Source: JAHELQ01 sp965603365
GTDB lineage: Bacteria; Acidobacteriota; Aminicenantia; UBA2199
DNA: 64,000 bases
NCBI GenBank assembly: GCA_965603365.1
Contig: CBFDCR010000012.1
Span: 23,731-87,730 of the forward strand
Reading direction: 5' to 3'
Shown: one piece after another, positions 42,583 through 50,951 of the stretch
Layout of the letters: each line of letters begins with the position of its first letter
How positions within the stretch are numbered: position 1 is the first letter of the stretch
Position numbers and translations under genes: made by a program
The notes under the pieces: generated by a model
The model's database searches: none
The model's input: only the letters and a program-made list of their open reading frames with translations
What the model was told of the DNA's origin: nothing

Positions 42583-43632
42583 ATGGAATATACATGTGAG
42601 TTGCGGAGACAGGGGTTGTCGCCGGGGCGGTGTACGGTGAAGGAGAGGGGTACGGGGCGGCAGGGTCCGGCCTGTGAAATGACCCTCAAGAGCGAGGGCG
42701 GCGTGCTGCAGCGGTTGATCACCTCGGCCCACCTGTCGAGACCGGAACACTATTTTTCCATCTACCAGTCCGGCTGCAACATGGAGTGCCTCAAGTGCCA
42801 CTCCTGGCGCTTCAGCCAGTATACGGAGGGGGAGTGGTACTCCGCCGCTGATATCCTGCGAATGGCAGGGGCGTATGCCCGGACAGTCACCTATGAGGAG
42901 CCGAAGGAGCGGGCCACCTCGTTCCATGCCCTGGACCTGTGCCGGGGCTGCGGTGCCTGTGTGCACCCGGACCGCCCCGGCGCCAAGGGGCCTTTGTGTC
43001 CCGGCAAAGTCGAGCCTTACCAGGTGGTCTTGAGTCCCCAGGGTTTTGGCCCGGCCCGAAACATCGTGGCCTTTACCGGCGGCGATGTCATGTGCCGTCC
43101 CGATTTTTATGCCGACTGCGGCCGGAAGATAAAAGAGAACAACCTGCGCCTGTGGCTGCTGCTGGAGACCAACGGTTACGGTCTCACTCCCCAGAATCTC
43201 GATGTGTTGAAGGGGGCAGGCATCGATGCCTTCTGGCTGGACATCAAGGCCTTTGCTGCCGATGTCCACAAGAAACTGACCGGGGTCTCCAATGAGGGCA
43301 TCTTGAAGTTACCGGCGGAGATGGTGAAGCGGGATTTTACCCTGGAGGTGTTGACGTTGTACATTCCCGGCTGGGTGGAGGCAGACCAGATCGGCCGCAT
43401 TGCCGAAATCACGGCAGCGGTGGACAAAAACATCCCCTTCACCATCCTGGCCTTCTTCCCGGAATACAAGATGAAGCAGGTGACTTCCCCCACCCTGGAT
43501 CAGATGCTGGCCGCCTACGACGAAGTAAAGAAGACCGGCCTCCACCATGTCCGCCTGGCCAACCTGGGGGTATTCATCACCAGCGAAACCCAGATGGCCG
43601 CCCTCCTCTCCCATGCCCCCGACGCCGTTTAG
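42583..43632 (+). CDS. AmrS/activase-like radical SAM protein with extra ferredoxin-like cysteines
   Basis: 349 residues. The radical SAM motif is CNMECLKC near residue 66, and LCRGCGACVHPDRPGAKGPLCPG near 122 gives four to five more cysteines that could bind a second cluster. FTGGDVMCRPDFY and LETNGYGLTP resemble glycyl-radical activases. TATAAT (42571-42576) lies 6 bases before ATG, so the start is probably leaderless. The substrate is unknown and there is no glycyl radical enzyme nearby. Confidence 0.82.
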   Translation: MEYTCELRRQGLSPGRCTVKERGTGRQGPACEMTLKSEGGVLQRLITSAHLSRPEHYFSIYQSGCNMECLKCHSWRFSQYTEGEWYSAADILRMAGAYARTVTYEEPKERATSFHALDLCRGCGACVHPDRPGAKGPLCPGKVEPYQVVLSPQGFGPARNIVAFTGGDVMCRPDFYADCGRKIKENNLRLWLLLETNGYGLTPQNLDVLKGAGIDAFWLDIKAFAADVHKKLTGVSNEGILKLPAEMVKRDFTLEVLTLYIPGWVEADQIGRIAEITAAVDKNIPFTILAFFPEYKMKQVTSPTLDQMLAAYDEVKKTGLHHVRLANLGVFITSETQMAALLSHAPDAV

Positions 43633-43719
43633 TTTACTTTACCCTATCTTAATGTTCCATCATCTTCATCTCAGTTTTTTTGGTTTACAGATTTTTTTGC
43701 CTGTCCCCTTTCGCCTCCC

Positions 43720-43923
43720 TTAAGTGATTTCTTTTACCAGTTGGATATTTTGCCTGATCAGTTTATTCACCATTGTTTCCACATCCATGCCCTTCCTGGC
43801 GGCTATATCTTCAACAAACTTCCGAATATCCGGCTCCAGGTAAATCGGTAGATTCAATTTAACGTTCTTTCTATAAAATTTACCTCTTTCACCCTTAGAA
43901 AAATCATACTCTTTTTGAATCAT
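43720..43923 (-). CDS. RHH/CopG-type antitoxin
   Basis: 67 residues, with EYDFSKGERGKFYRKNVKLNLPIYLEPDI (split here at the strand LNLPIYL) and ARKGMDVETMVNKLI, a ribbon-helix-helix DNA-binding fold. The N-terminal YDFSKG.RGKFY is typical of antitoxins of BrnT/toxin pairs. No intact toxin lies upstream; only a short fragment at 43933. It would bind its own promoter. Confidence 0.75.
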   Translation of the reverse strand: MIQKEYDFSKGERGKFYRKNVKLNLPIYLEPDIRKFVEDIAARKGMDVETMVNKLIRQNIQLVKEIT

Positions 43924-43932
43924 AATATCTCC

Positions 43933-43989
43933 TCATATTGCCTTATCATGATCCCAATCGAAATCGTAATTGAATACTCTTTCAGCCAT
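43933..43989 (-). pseudogene. Short remnant resembling the start of a BrnT-like toxin
   Basis: 18 codons: AERVFNYDFDWDHDKAI then stop, just before the antitoxin. The FDWD..K pattern is like the beginning of BrnT toxins. It is too short to prove. Confidence 0.25.
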
Positions 43990-44126
43990 TTTTCATATCC
44001 GCAAAATCAAGCACGCCTGAATATAGCATTTTCGTATTTATCACCTTATTATATATGATACACAAATTTTGCAATTGGTCAATATGGGACTCTCTTTTTG
44101 CCTGTCCCGTAAACTCTTGTTCATAC

Positions 44127-44220
44127 AAAAATTAAACTCACCCCTTGATCCCCTCTCTTAAAAAGAGAGGGGAAATAAACTCCCCTTCTCTTTATAAGAG
44201 AAGGGGTTGGGGGATGAGTT
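44127..44220 (+). repeat. 94-bp REP-like element, left copy
   Basis: Two hairpins: CCCCTCTCTT-AAA-AAGAGAGGGG and CCCCTTCTCTT-TAT-AAGAGAAGGGG. The element is nearly identical, inverted, to 48581-48674, and starts AAAAATTAAACTCACC, ending in GGGGATGAGTT. Confidence 0.85.
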
Positions 44221-44262
44221 AAGGAAGTTCGCTATTTTCATAGGAGCAAAAAAGGGACAGGC

Positions 44263-44928
44263 AAGAATATCATCCATAACCTGGATGATATTACATTGGA
44301 CCGGAGATATGCCGCCATGTTGGGATATACCCAGGACGAACTGCACCGCTATTTTGATGACAGGATGGAGGCCTTCTGCAAACTAAAGGATTTTAAAAAA
44401 GAAGAACTGCAGGATGACATAAAATATTGGTACAATGGGTACTCCTGGGATGGCCAAAACTATGTATACAACCCCTTTTCGCTGCTGAAGTTTTTCCATA
44501 AAAGTCAATTTAGCAACTACTGGTTTGAGAGTGCCACCCCCTCTTTTTTAGTTAAACTCATCAAGGAAAAAGAGTACAGGGTACAGGATGTGGCCCAACT
44601 GGAGAACTATAAAGCCGGGGAATCGGTGTTTGAATCCTTTGAGATCGAAAAGATGAATGTGACGTCGCTGCTGTTTCAAACCGGTTATCTGACCATCCGG
44701 GAGATCGAACCCATCGATCGCAATCGCAATAGAAGGCTTTATGTATTGTCCTACCCCAATATAGAAGTCAAAGAATCCTTTATGGAACACCTCCTGGCCG
44801 AGTTCTCCGAAAAATTCGCCGATAAAGTGAGTGTGATCATTTACGAGTTAAGGTGGAGCAAAAAGGGGCCAGGCAAATATCCCCCATTATTGAAAAAGAG
44901 AGTAGAATCTGATAATATAAGGCCGTGA
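44263..44928 (+). pseudogene. C-terminal fragment of an AAA-ATPase-like (PF09820) gene
   Basis: The frame reads KNIIHNLDDITLDRRYAAM, TQDELHRYFDDRM, DIKYWYNGYSWDG, YNPFSLLKFF and LLFQTGYLTI, all from the second half of AAA-ATPase-like/DUF1703 proteins. The Walker part is missing, and the tail is cut off after SVIIYELRW. GAGCAAAAA-GGG-CAGGCAA repeats lie at both ends (44244 and 44857). The N-terminal part of such a gene lies at 48718-48822. Confidence 0.7.
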
Positions 44929-44934
44929 TGTAAA

Positions 44935-45321
44935 ATGATTGACGTAAACAAACAGATTGAATATTGGACAGCAGGCGCGGAAGCTGATATTGATACAGCC
45001 GGAATTTTAATAAAAAAGAGGAAATATCTTCATGGCCTTTTCTTTTGCCATTTAGCGATTGAAAAAATTATTAAAGCGAATGTGGCCAAAGGCACTCATC
45101 AGACCCCACCCAAATCCCACAATTTATTTCGACTTTTAGAAGATGCCGGTATAGATATGGAGGATGAAAACATAGAGTTTCTTGGAATTTTGATGAAATA
45201 TCAGTTGGAAGGAAGGTATCCGGATTATAGCCCCCAGGTTCCTGATAAGAAGACGGTAAGGGGATATTTTAGTAAAACCAGGGAGATGTTGATATGGCTA
45301 AAAAGGAAATTGTACGATTGA
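44935..45321 (+). CDS. HEPN-domain protein of a HEPN-MNT pair
   Basis: 128 residues. KQIEYWTAGAEADIDTAGIL and FFCHLAIEKIIKANVAK are the two helices of the HEPN fold; LEGRYPDYSP is the usual conserved motif of the MNT-associated type. Together with the nucleotidyltransferase gene overlapping by 28 bp it forms a toxin-antitoxin pair, HEPN as RNase toxin and MNT as modifying antitoxin. No strong ribosome site. The gene lies within the segment bounded by REP copies. Confidence 0.88.
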   Translation: MIDVNKQIEYWTAGAEADIDTAGILIKKRKYLHGLFFCHLAIEKIIKANVAKGTHQTPPKSHNLFRLLEDAGIDMEDENIEFLGILMKYQLEGRYPDYSPQVPDKKTVRGYFSKTREMLIWLKRKLYD

Positions 45322-45614
45322 TCCAGGAGTTGTTGAAACGTCTTTTCCAGGAAGGGATCTCTGTAGAGAAGGCTTTTTTATACGGCAGTCATGCCAGGGG
45401 AGAAGAGAATGAGGAGAGCGATATCGATATATTGCTGGTGTCTGCACTTTTTGATCAAAATGATGATCAGGTGGTGGGCAGGGCCTGGCGAATCAGTCGG
45501 TCCATAGATCCCAGGCTTGAGCCCTATACCATGGGCAAAGAGAAATTTTCCAACGATCATATTTCGCCACTTATACAGATCGTAAAGAAAGAGGGCGTAG
45601 AGATCCGGCTGTAG
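45294..45614 (+). CDS. MNT-type nucleotidyltransferase antitoxin
   Basis: 106 residues. FLYGSHARGEENEESDIDILLV gives the GSx10DxD signature of minimal nucleotidyltransferases. In related systems it adds AMP to a tyrosine of HEPN. It overlaps the HEPN gene by 28 bp, so expression is coupled. It starts ATG 45294. Confidence 0.9.
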   Translation: MAKKEIVRLIQELLKRLFQEGISVEKAFLYGSHARGEENEESDIDILLVSALFDQNDDQVVGRAWRISRSIDPRLEPYTMGKEKFSNDHISPLIQIVKKEGVEIRL

Positions 45615-45654
45615 TTCCACCGATTTTCGAATTTGGCCCACCTGAGTTCCCAAA

Positions 45655-45713
45655 TTTTCCACCATAACCAATAAAATCTTGAAGGATTCATTTTGCTTTT
45701 TGCATTGAATAGC
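45655..45713. repeat. Dispersed AT-rich repeat, copy R4
   Basis: CCATAACCAATAAAATCTTG and GGATTCATTTTGCTTTTTGC; shorter relative of copies R1-R3. Confidence 0.5.
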
Positions 45714-45724
45714 CCTCTACAGGC

Positions 45725-45754
45725 TTGACTTTTGGTGCTGGTTTTTAATAGAAT
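45725..45754 (+). promoter_or_regulatory. Promoter of the NACHT gene
   Basis: TTGACT (45725-45730), 18 bp, TAGAAT (45749-45754). AGGGG lies 5 bases before ATG 45774. Confidence 0.55.
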
Positions 45755-45773
45755 GGGTTTTCAGGGGAAAAAT

Positions 45774-48521
45774 ATGAGTGTAATAGATTGGGCAGTGATT
45801 ATGGGTTCCGGCGCCGCGGTGTTGAGTTGTCTTTTATTTCTTTACCAACTCTTGCGGCGTAAGAAAATCAAAAGAGATGAACTGGTCGCTCAGCGGGAAG
45901 CCATACACCTGTATAAGGAGAAGATGCTCAAGAAGGGCGCGCCCGTGTTGATGAAGGATTACCGGGAGGCACTGGCCAAAGAGTTGGGCACCGTCAACCT
46001 GTTTGGCCTGCGGCATTTCGATAATATCCCGGTGAAGCTGGATGAGGTGTTTGTACCCCTGCGCATTTCCGAAGCCTGGCGCAGCGAGTGGCGCTTCGAT
46101 CCCCGCAAGCGTAAAAACAGGCAAGAGCTGGCCAGGTTTGAGTCCGGCGAGCGATCCTTTGCCCCGGCAGAGGTGATGCGCCGGGCCTTTAAAAAAGCCC
46201 CACTCTTACTGATCATCGGCGACCCCGGCTCCGGTAAGACCACCTTGTTGAAATACTATGCCATATCCTGCCTGGAAAACCGGCACAAACAACTGGGACT
46301 GCCTAAACATGTACTGCCCATCTTTCTTCCCCTGCGGGAACTGCAATTTGAAGGATCCCGTCCCATCCTGCTGTGGGAAAACCTGGCCCGGCGGCCAAAG
46401 ACCGCTCTTTTAAATATTACCGCACGGGACTTTCGATACTGGATCCGGAACCGGCCCAGCCTGATCCTGCTGGACGGCCTGGATGAGATCAGCGACCTGG
46501 AGCGCCGCTGGGCCGCGTGTGAGTGGATCAAGCACCTCAGCGAGACCCTGCCAGAGGCCCGGTTCGTGGTCACGGCCCGGGGAACCGGCGTGCGCAAGGA
46601 AGATCTGGTGGAACTGGAGTGCCGCCACTTGCGGGCGGATATCCTGGATTTTTCGCCGGAGCAGCAGGGGATATTTTTGAAGAGCTGGTTCCGCTCCGCG
46701 TTCCTGGAAGAACTGCCGGAAGAGGGGATAACGGAGCGGGCCTGGCAGGCGCAGCAGACCGGGGAGGCCGAGGCAAAGGCAAGAGAGATCATCGATTTTT
46801 TAAATAAAAAGGAGAACCGGGGCATCCGCCAGTTGGCGGGCATACCCATGCTGCTGCAAATCATGGCAATTGTGTGGAAGGACCGGGAGTACCTGCCGGG
46901 CAGCCGCTTTGAACTGTATGATACTGCCCTGGATTACCTGCTGGATTACCGGGACCGCCGGCGGAAAATCAAGCCGCCGCTGCCGGTGGAAAGCAGCCGG
47001 CGGGTGCTGGAACCCACGGCCCTATGGATGCAGCTTGAAGAGCGAGATGAGGCCGAAAAGAGTGAATTCCATGAAAAAGCGGCGCCCATTTTAGAGACCA
47101 TGAAAGAGCAGTTGTCGGCGGAGAAGTTTTGTGTCTATCTGCGGGACCGGGCCGGTCTGATCGCCGATTACGGGGAAGATCACTATATATTCCGCCACAA
47201 GTCTTTCCGGGAGTTCCTGACCGGCGCGCAGTTGCTCAAGGAGGGCCACCAGGAGGAGTGGCTGAAGACCCTGGTGGAGAATTTTAAACAGCCCTGGTGG
47301 GAAGAGGTGCTGCGTTTTTTCATGAGCAGTGCCGACGATAAAATCTTTGACCGCTTCATGCGCCTCTTCTTCCGCTCAGAGGTGAGCCGGTCCCTCACTG
47401 CCAACCAGCAGATACTGCTTGAGAACCTGGTGCGGGAATCCCCCCAGTGGAAGGTGGATGGCCTGATCGACAGCCTGGAGGATACCGGTCTGAACCACAA
47501 CCAGATCCGCTGTGCACTGGATTGCCTGAAAACAATCGGTATCCCCCGGGCGATAGACGGCATCAAAGAAGCCGACAAAAGCAGTTGGAGCCAGGCCAAC
47601 CGCAGCCATGCCGACGACATCGTGGCCGAAGCCACGGGTACACCGGCAAAACCGGCGATAGTAGATGAGGCGGCGCCCCCCTCTTTCCGCAACCCCTTCG
47701 AGGACAACGTGGAGTACATCCTGATCCCCGGCAACACCTACACCTATTCGGTGTCGAAAAAAGAGGTCACTGTGCCGGACAGCTACTTCTGCAAATACCC
47801 GGTCACCAACAAACGCTACCGCCGCTTCATGGCTTACCTCTCCAAAGAGGAAAAGGAACTGACCGGTGTGCTTCCCCTTGACCTGTTTGCTCCCAAACTG
47901 CGGACATTTGCAGGCTCCATACAAGGGTTTCTGGAAAAGTCGGGCAAGCAGCCGGAAAAGTGGTTGAAGGCATTCCGTTCCCGGGCCGATGATGATCGAC
48001 ATTTTAACGGTCCCGACCAGCCGGTGGTAAGGATTAACTGGTATGCGGCCCGGGCCTACTGCTTCTGGCTTTCATGCATGGAAGCGGCCCAACAGGGAGA
48101 TTTTAAGAACCGGGATGTCGATGCGGTTGCGTCTATTTACCGGCTGCCCCGTGAATGGGAGTGGGAGTGGGCCGCGGCCGGTCGCGAACCGGACGGCTCT
48201 TTAAGGGAGTACCCCTGGCCCAAAAACAAGGGAGAACCCACCCCGGAACTGGCCAATTACGGTAGAAATGTGATTACCACCACACCGGTGGGCCGCTACC
48301 CCGATGGGGCCACGTCCGAGGGCTTAATGGACATGGCCGGCAATGTCTGGGAGTGGATGGAGAATTTAGATAAAGAATATGGGATTCCGGCGTTGCGCGG
48401 CGGCTCGTGGATCAACGGTAAGGTCAACCTCCGTTGTTCCGCCCGCAGCAACGCCAGCCTCATCACCCCTCGTGCCAAGTTCTACGGCATCGGTTTTCGT
48501 GTTGTGCGGTGCCAGTTTTAG
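45774..48521 (+). CDS. Membrane-anchored NACHT ATPase fused to FGE-sulfatase-like domain
   Basis: 915 residues from ATG 45774. A membrane helix lies at about 8-27. The STAND/NACHT ATPase has Walker A GDPGSGKTT (about 149-157) and Walker B LILLDGLDE (about 230-238), and a helical part follows to about 630. The C-terminal domain (about 645-914) is FGE/SUMF1-like, with ILIPGNTYTYS, NGPDQPVVRINWYAARAYC and GNVWEWMEN and RGGSW...GIGFRVVR. The paired catalytic cysteines of true formylglycine enzymes are absent, so it may be a ligand-binding C-type-lectin fold. STAND ATPases of this plan are often defence sensors; that role is inference. It lies next to HEPN-MNT. Confidence 0.85.
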   Translation: MSVIDWAVIMGSGAAVLSCLLFLYQLLRRKKIKRDELVAQREAIHLYKEKMLKKGAPVLMKDYREALAKELGTVNLFGLRHFDNIPVKLDEVFVPLRISEAWRSEWRFDPRKRKNRQELARFESGERSFAPAEVMRRAFKKAPLLLIIGDPGSGKTTLLKYYAISCLENRHKQLGLPKHVLPIFLPLRELQFEGSRPILLWENLARRPKTALLNITARDFRYWIRNRPSLILLDGLDEISDLERRWAACEWIKHLSETLPEARFVVTARGTGVRKEDLVELECRHLRADILDFSPEQQGIFLKSWFRSAFLEELPEEGITERAWQAQQTGEAEAKAREIIDFLNKKENRGIRQLAGIPMLLQIMAIVWKDREYLPGSRFELYDTALDYLLDYRDRRRKIKPPLPVESSRRVLEPTALWMQLEERDEAEKSEFHEKAAPILETMKEQLSAEKFCVYLRDRAGLIADYGEDHYIFRHKSFREFLTGAQLLKEGHQEEWLKTLVENFKQPWWEEVLRFFMSSADDKIFDRFMRLFFRSEVSRSLTANQQILLENLVRESPQWKVDGLIDSLEDTGLNHNQIRCALDCLKTIGIPRAIDGIKEADKSSWSQANRSHADDIVAEATGTPAKPAIVDEAAPPSFRNPFEDNVEYILIPGNTYTYSVSKKEVTVPDSYFCKYPVTNKRYRRFMAYLSKEEKELTGVLPLDLFAPKLRTFAGSIQGFLEKSGKQPEKWLKAFRSRADDDRHFNGPDQPVVRINWYAARAYCFWLSCMEAAQQGDFKNRDVDAVASIYRLPREWEWEWAAAGREPDGSLREYPWPKNKGEPTPELANYGRNVITTTPVGRYPDGATSEGLMDMAGNVWEWMENLDKEYGIPALRGGSWINGKVNLRCSARSNASLITPRAKFYGIGFRVVRCQF

Positions 48522-48580
48522 GGTCTCTGTTGGTACTCTGATGCTCTGTCCATCTGAAACTCTGGTCCCGCGGCAGGTGC

Positions 48581-48674
48581 AACTCATCCCCCAACCCCTT
48601 CTCTTAGAAAGAGAAGGGGAGTGTATTTCCCCTCTCTTCTTAAGAGAGGGGATCAAGGGGTGAGTTTAATTTTT
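48581..48674 (-). repeat. 94-bp REP-like element, right copy (inverted)
   Basis: Reverse complement of the left copy (44127-44220) with a few differences in loops (AGAAG/TAGAAAG) and ends. It lies 60 bp after the NACHT stop. Confidence 0.85.
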
Positions 48675-48717
48675 AAGGGAAACAAAACGGGACAGTCCAA
48701 TTTCTCTACCACTATTT

Positions 48718-48822
48718 TCATTTTATTATAGAAGCTAAATACCGGGTTTTATCGACATAATAATAGTGTCCTGTCACAAATTTTTCATAGTCTGTCAGGC
48801 CATAAGGGATTTTTTTGATCAT
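48718..48822 (-). pseudogene. N-terminal fragment of an AAA-ATPase-like gene
   Basis: 34 codons: IKKIPYGLTDYEKFVTG, then HYYYVDKTRYL, the exact start of AAA-ATPase-like (PF09820) proteins, then a stop. An intact promoter remains upstream. Together with 44263 it looks like one gene broken and rearranged. Confidence 0.65.
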
Positions 48823-48844
48823 CTTATCACGTATCTCCGCTAAG

Positions 48845-48873
48845 ATTATATCCAATCTCCACCGCTATTGCAA
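48845..48873 (-). promoter_or_regulatory. Promoter of the broken AAA-ATPase-like gene
   Basis: Minus strand: TTGCAA (48868-48873), 17 bp, TATAAT (48845-48850). The rest of 48874-49023 holds only the ribosome site of the next gene. Confidence 0.6.
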
Positions 48874-49023
48874 ACCCCGGCTAAAGATTTTGGGCGGGGG
48901 GTGAAAAATGTGGAAAAAATGGCCTGCTTCTATTGAAATACCGCTTTATTTCGTTTAAAATTCCTTTTTGGAGCCTCGTCGACTCAGAGGAATTTATTAT
49001 TAACGATGAAATAAGGAGGAATC

Positions 49024-50163
49024 GTGGATTATTTATTGACCGAAGAGCAAATGATGTTGCGGGACATGGTTGCCAAATTTGCCAAAAATGAGATCGGCCC
49101 CTGTGCCCGGGAAAACCAGGAGAAGGGAGAATTCCCGGCGGAGATTGTGAAAAAGGCCGGTGAACTGGGTTTGATGGGCGTGGCCTATCCGCCGGAGTAC
49201 GGCGGGGCCGGCATGGATTATGTGTCGTATATGATCGCTATCGAGGAAATTTCCCGGTATTGTGCCTCCACCGGCGTGATCGTCTCGGCCCACTCTTCGC
49301 TGTCGGTGGACCCCATCTTCCGCTTTGGTACCGAGGAACAAAAGAAGAAATATTTGCCGGACATGTGTGCCGGTAAGAAGATCGGCTGCCTGGCCCTGAC
49401 CGAGCCGGGGGCCGGTTCCGACGCCGGTGCTACCAAAACAACGGCTAAGCTTGAAGGTGATCATTGGGTGCTGAACGGCACCAAACAGTTTACCACCAAC
49501 GGCAACGAAGCGGAAGTGGCGGTCATTATCGCCTCCACCGATCCGGCCCAGAAGGCCCGCGGCATCAGTGCCTTTATCGTGGAAAAGGGAACACCCGGTT
49601 TCCGGGTGGGCAAGCTGGAACACAAACTGGGGATCAAAGCTACCTCCACGGCGGAATTTATCTTAGAGGAGTGCAAAATCCCCCAAGGGAACCTGCTGGG
49701 TGAGTTGAACAAAGGATTCAAGATCTCCATGATTACGTTGGACGGCGGCCGGTTGGGAATCGCCTCTCAGGCCCTGGGTATTGCCCGGGCCTCCATAGAG
49801 GATTCCATTCAATACGCCAAGGAACGGGAGCAGTTTGATCAGCCCATTGCCAGTTTCCAGGCCATCCAGTGGATGATTGCCGATATGTGGACCGAGTATG
49901 AGGCGGCCTGGCTGTTGACCTACCGGGCCTCTTTGATGAAGGATAAAGGTTTGCCCTATTCCAGGGAGGCGGCCATGGCCAAGCTCAAGGCCTCCGAAGT
50001 GGCCTCCTTTTGCGCCAACAAGGCGATTCAGATCCACGGCGGTTACGGCTACATCAAGGAATTTGATGTGGAGCGATACTTGCGGGATGCCAAAATCACC
50101 GAGATTTACGAGGGCACCAGTGAAATCATGAGGCTGGTGATATCGGCGAGTCTGTTGAAATGA
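49024..50163 (+). CDS. Acyl-CoA dehydrogenase, short/branched-chain type
   Basis: 379 residues from GTG 49024 with AAGGAGG 4 bases upstream. ALTEPGAGSDAGA, FTTNGNEA and RYLRDAKITEIYEGTSEIMR are the family blocks; the Glu of IYEGTSE is the usual catalytic base. It oxidises an acyl-CoA to a trans-enoyl-CoA with FAD and gives electrons to ETF. It leads an operon with DUF6125 and IcmF, so isobutyryl- or butyryl-CoA are likely substrates. Confidence 0.92.
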   Translation: MDYLLTEEQMMLRDMVAKFAKNEIGPCARENQEKGEFPAEIVKKAGELGLMGVAYPPEYGGAGMDYVSYMIAIEEISRYCASTGVIVSAHSSLSVDPIFRFGTEEQKKKYLPDMCAGKKIGCLALTEPGAGSDAGATKTTAKLEGDHWVLNGTKQFTTNGNEAEVAVIIASTDPAQKARGISAFIVEKGTPGFRVGKLEHKLGIKATSTAEFILEECKIPQGNLLGELNKGFKISMITLDGGRLGIASQALGIARASIEDSIQYAKEREQFDQPIASFQAIQWMIADMWTEYEAAWLLTYRASLMKDKGLPYSREAAMAKLKASEVASFCANKAIQIHGGYGYIKEFDVERYLRDAKITEIYEGTSEIMRLVISASLLK

Positions 50164-50191
50164 CCGGGTTACCGCGAGGGGAAAAGGGGTC

Positions 50192-50935
50192 ATGACAGAA
50201 GATAAAAGAAGCGCCGAAGATCTCAGCCAGGAAGAACTGGTGCGCTTGCTGATGGATTTTTTTCACCGCACCGCCATGCACCATGCCATGTGGTATGCCG
50301 AAGTGCAGCACCAACTGGGACGGCAAAAGGCCCAGGATATTCTGAAGTCGGTGGTGGAGAAGGGATTCGACATCCAACTAAAGAGGTTGGCCAAAACCAT
50401 CGGTTTCGAGATGAAGGATGGTCTGCCGGTGCCGCTGTTGAATCTACCCGAAGATAAATTGAAGGAATTGACCGAAACCGCGGCCGTCAACTGGTTGGCC
50501 AACGACGGTGTCTGGTTTCAGGCGGTGGAGTTCTCACGGAATATGGGCGATGCCAAGCGGAGCAACGATTCCTGCTGGGCCCAATTTTCTCCCTTCGAGG
50601 CCTGGTCCATCAAGCGGTTTTTGGACCTGCCGGATCAGCCGGGTCTGGAAGGTTTAAAAAGGGCTTTACAGTTTCGTTTATATGCCTTTATCAACAAGCA
50701 GTCCATCGCGGCTGAGACGGCCGAAGGCTTCACCTTCATGATGAATGAGTGCCGGGTACAGGCGGCCAGGAAGCGAAAAGGTCTGGATGATTATCCCTGC
50801 AAATCGGCGGGGCTGGTGGAATACCCGATGTTTGCCGAAGCCATCGATTCCCGCATCAGAACCGAATGTATCGGCTGCCCGCCGGATGAGCATCCGGACG
50901 AATGGTACTGTGCCTGGCGGTTCACCATGAAATAA
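50192..50935 (+). CDS. DUF6125-type protein
   Basis: 247 residues, soluble. HRTAMHHAMWYAEVQHQLG near the start and MMNECRVQAARKRKGLDDYPCKSAGLVEY with RTECIGCPPDEHPDEWYCAW near the end; the Cys and His residues suggest metal binding. The family often sits by acyl-CoA or mutase genes, as here between the dehydrogenase (28 bp) and icmF (16 bp). Its reaction is not known. Confidence 0.75.
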   Translation: MTEDKRSAEDLSQEELVRLLMDFFHRTAMHHAMWYAEVQHQLGRQKAQDILKSVVEKGFDIQLKRLAKTIGFEMKDGLPVPLLNLPEDKLKELTETAAVNWLANDGVWFQAVEFSRNMGDAKRSNDSCWAQFSPFEAWSIKRFLDLPDQPGLEGLKRALQFRLYAFINKQSIAAETAEGFTFMMNECRVQAARKRKGLDDYPCKSAGLVEYPMFAEAIDSRIRTECIGCPPDEHPDEWYCAWRFTMK

Positions 50936-50951
50936 TGGAATAGAGGAGAAT

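Noticed and set aside
42382..43269. N-terminal extension of the outer-membrane barrel frame
   Set aside because: It runs through repeat R2 and then antisense to the radical SAM gene.
45774..48521. Active formylglycine-generating enzyme
   Set aside because: The catalytic cysteine pair after RGGSW is missing; only the fold is kept.
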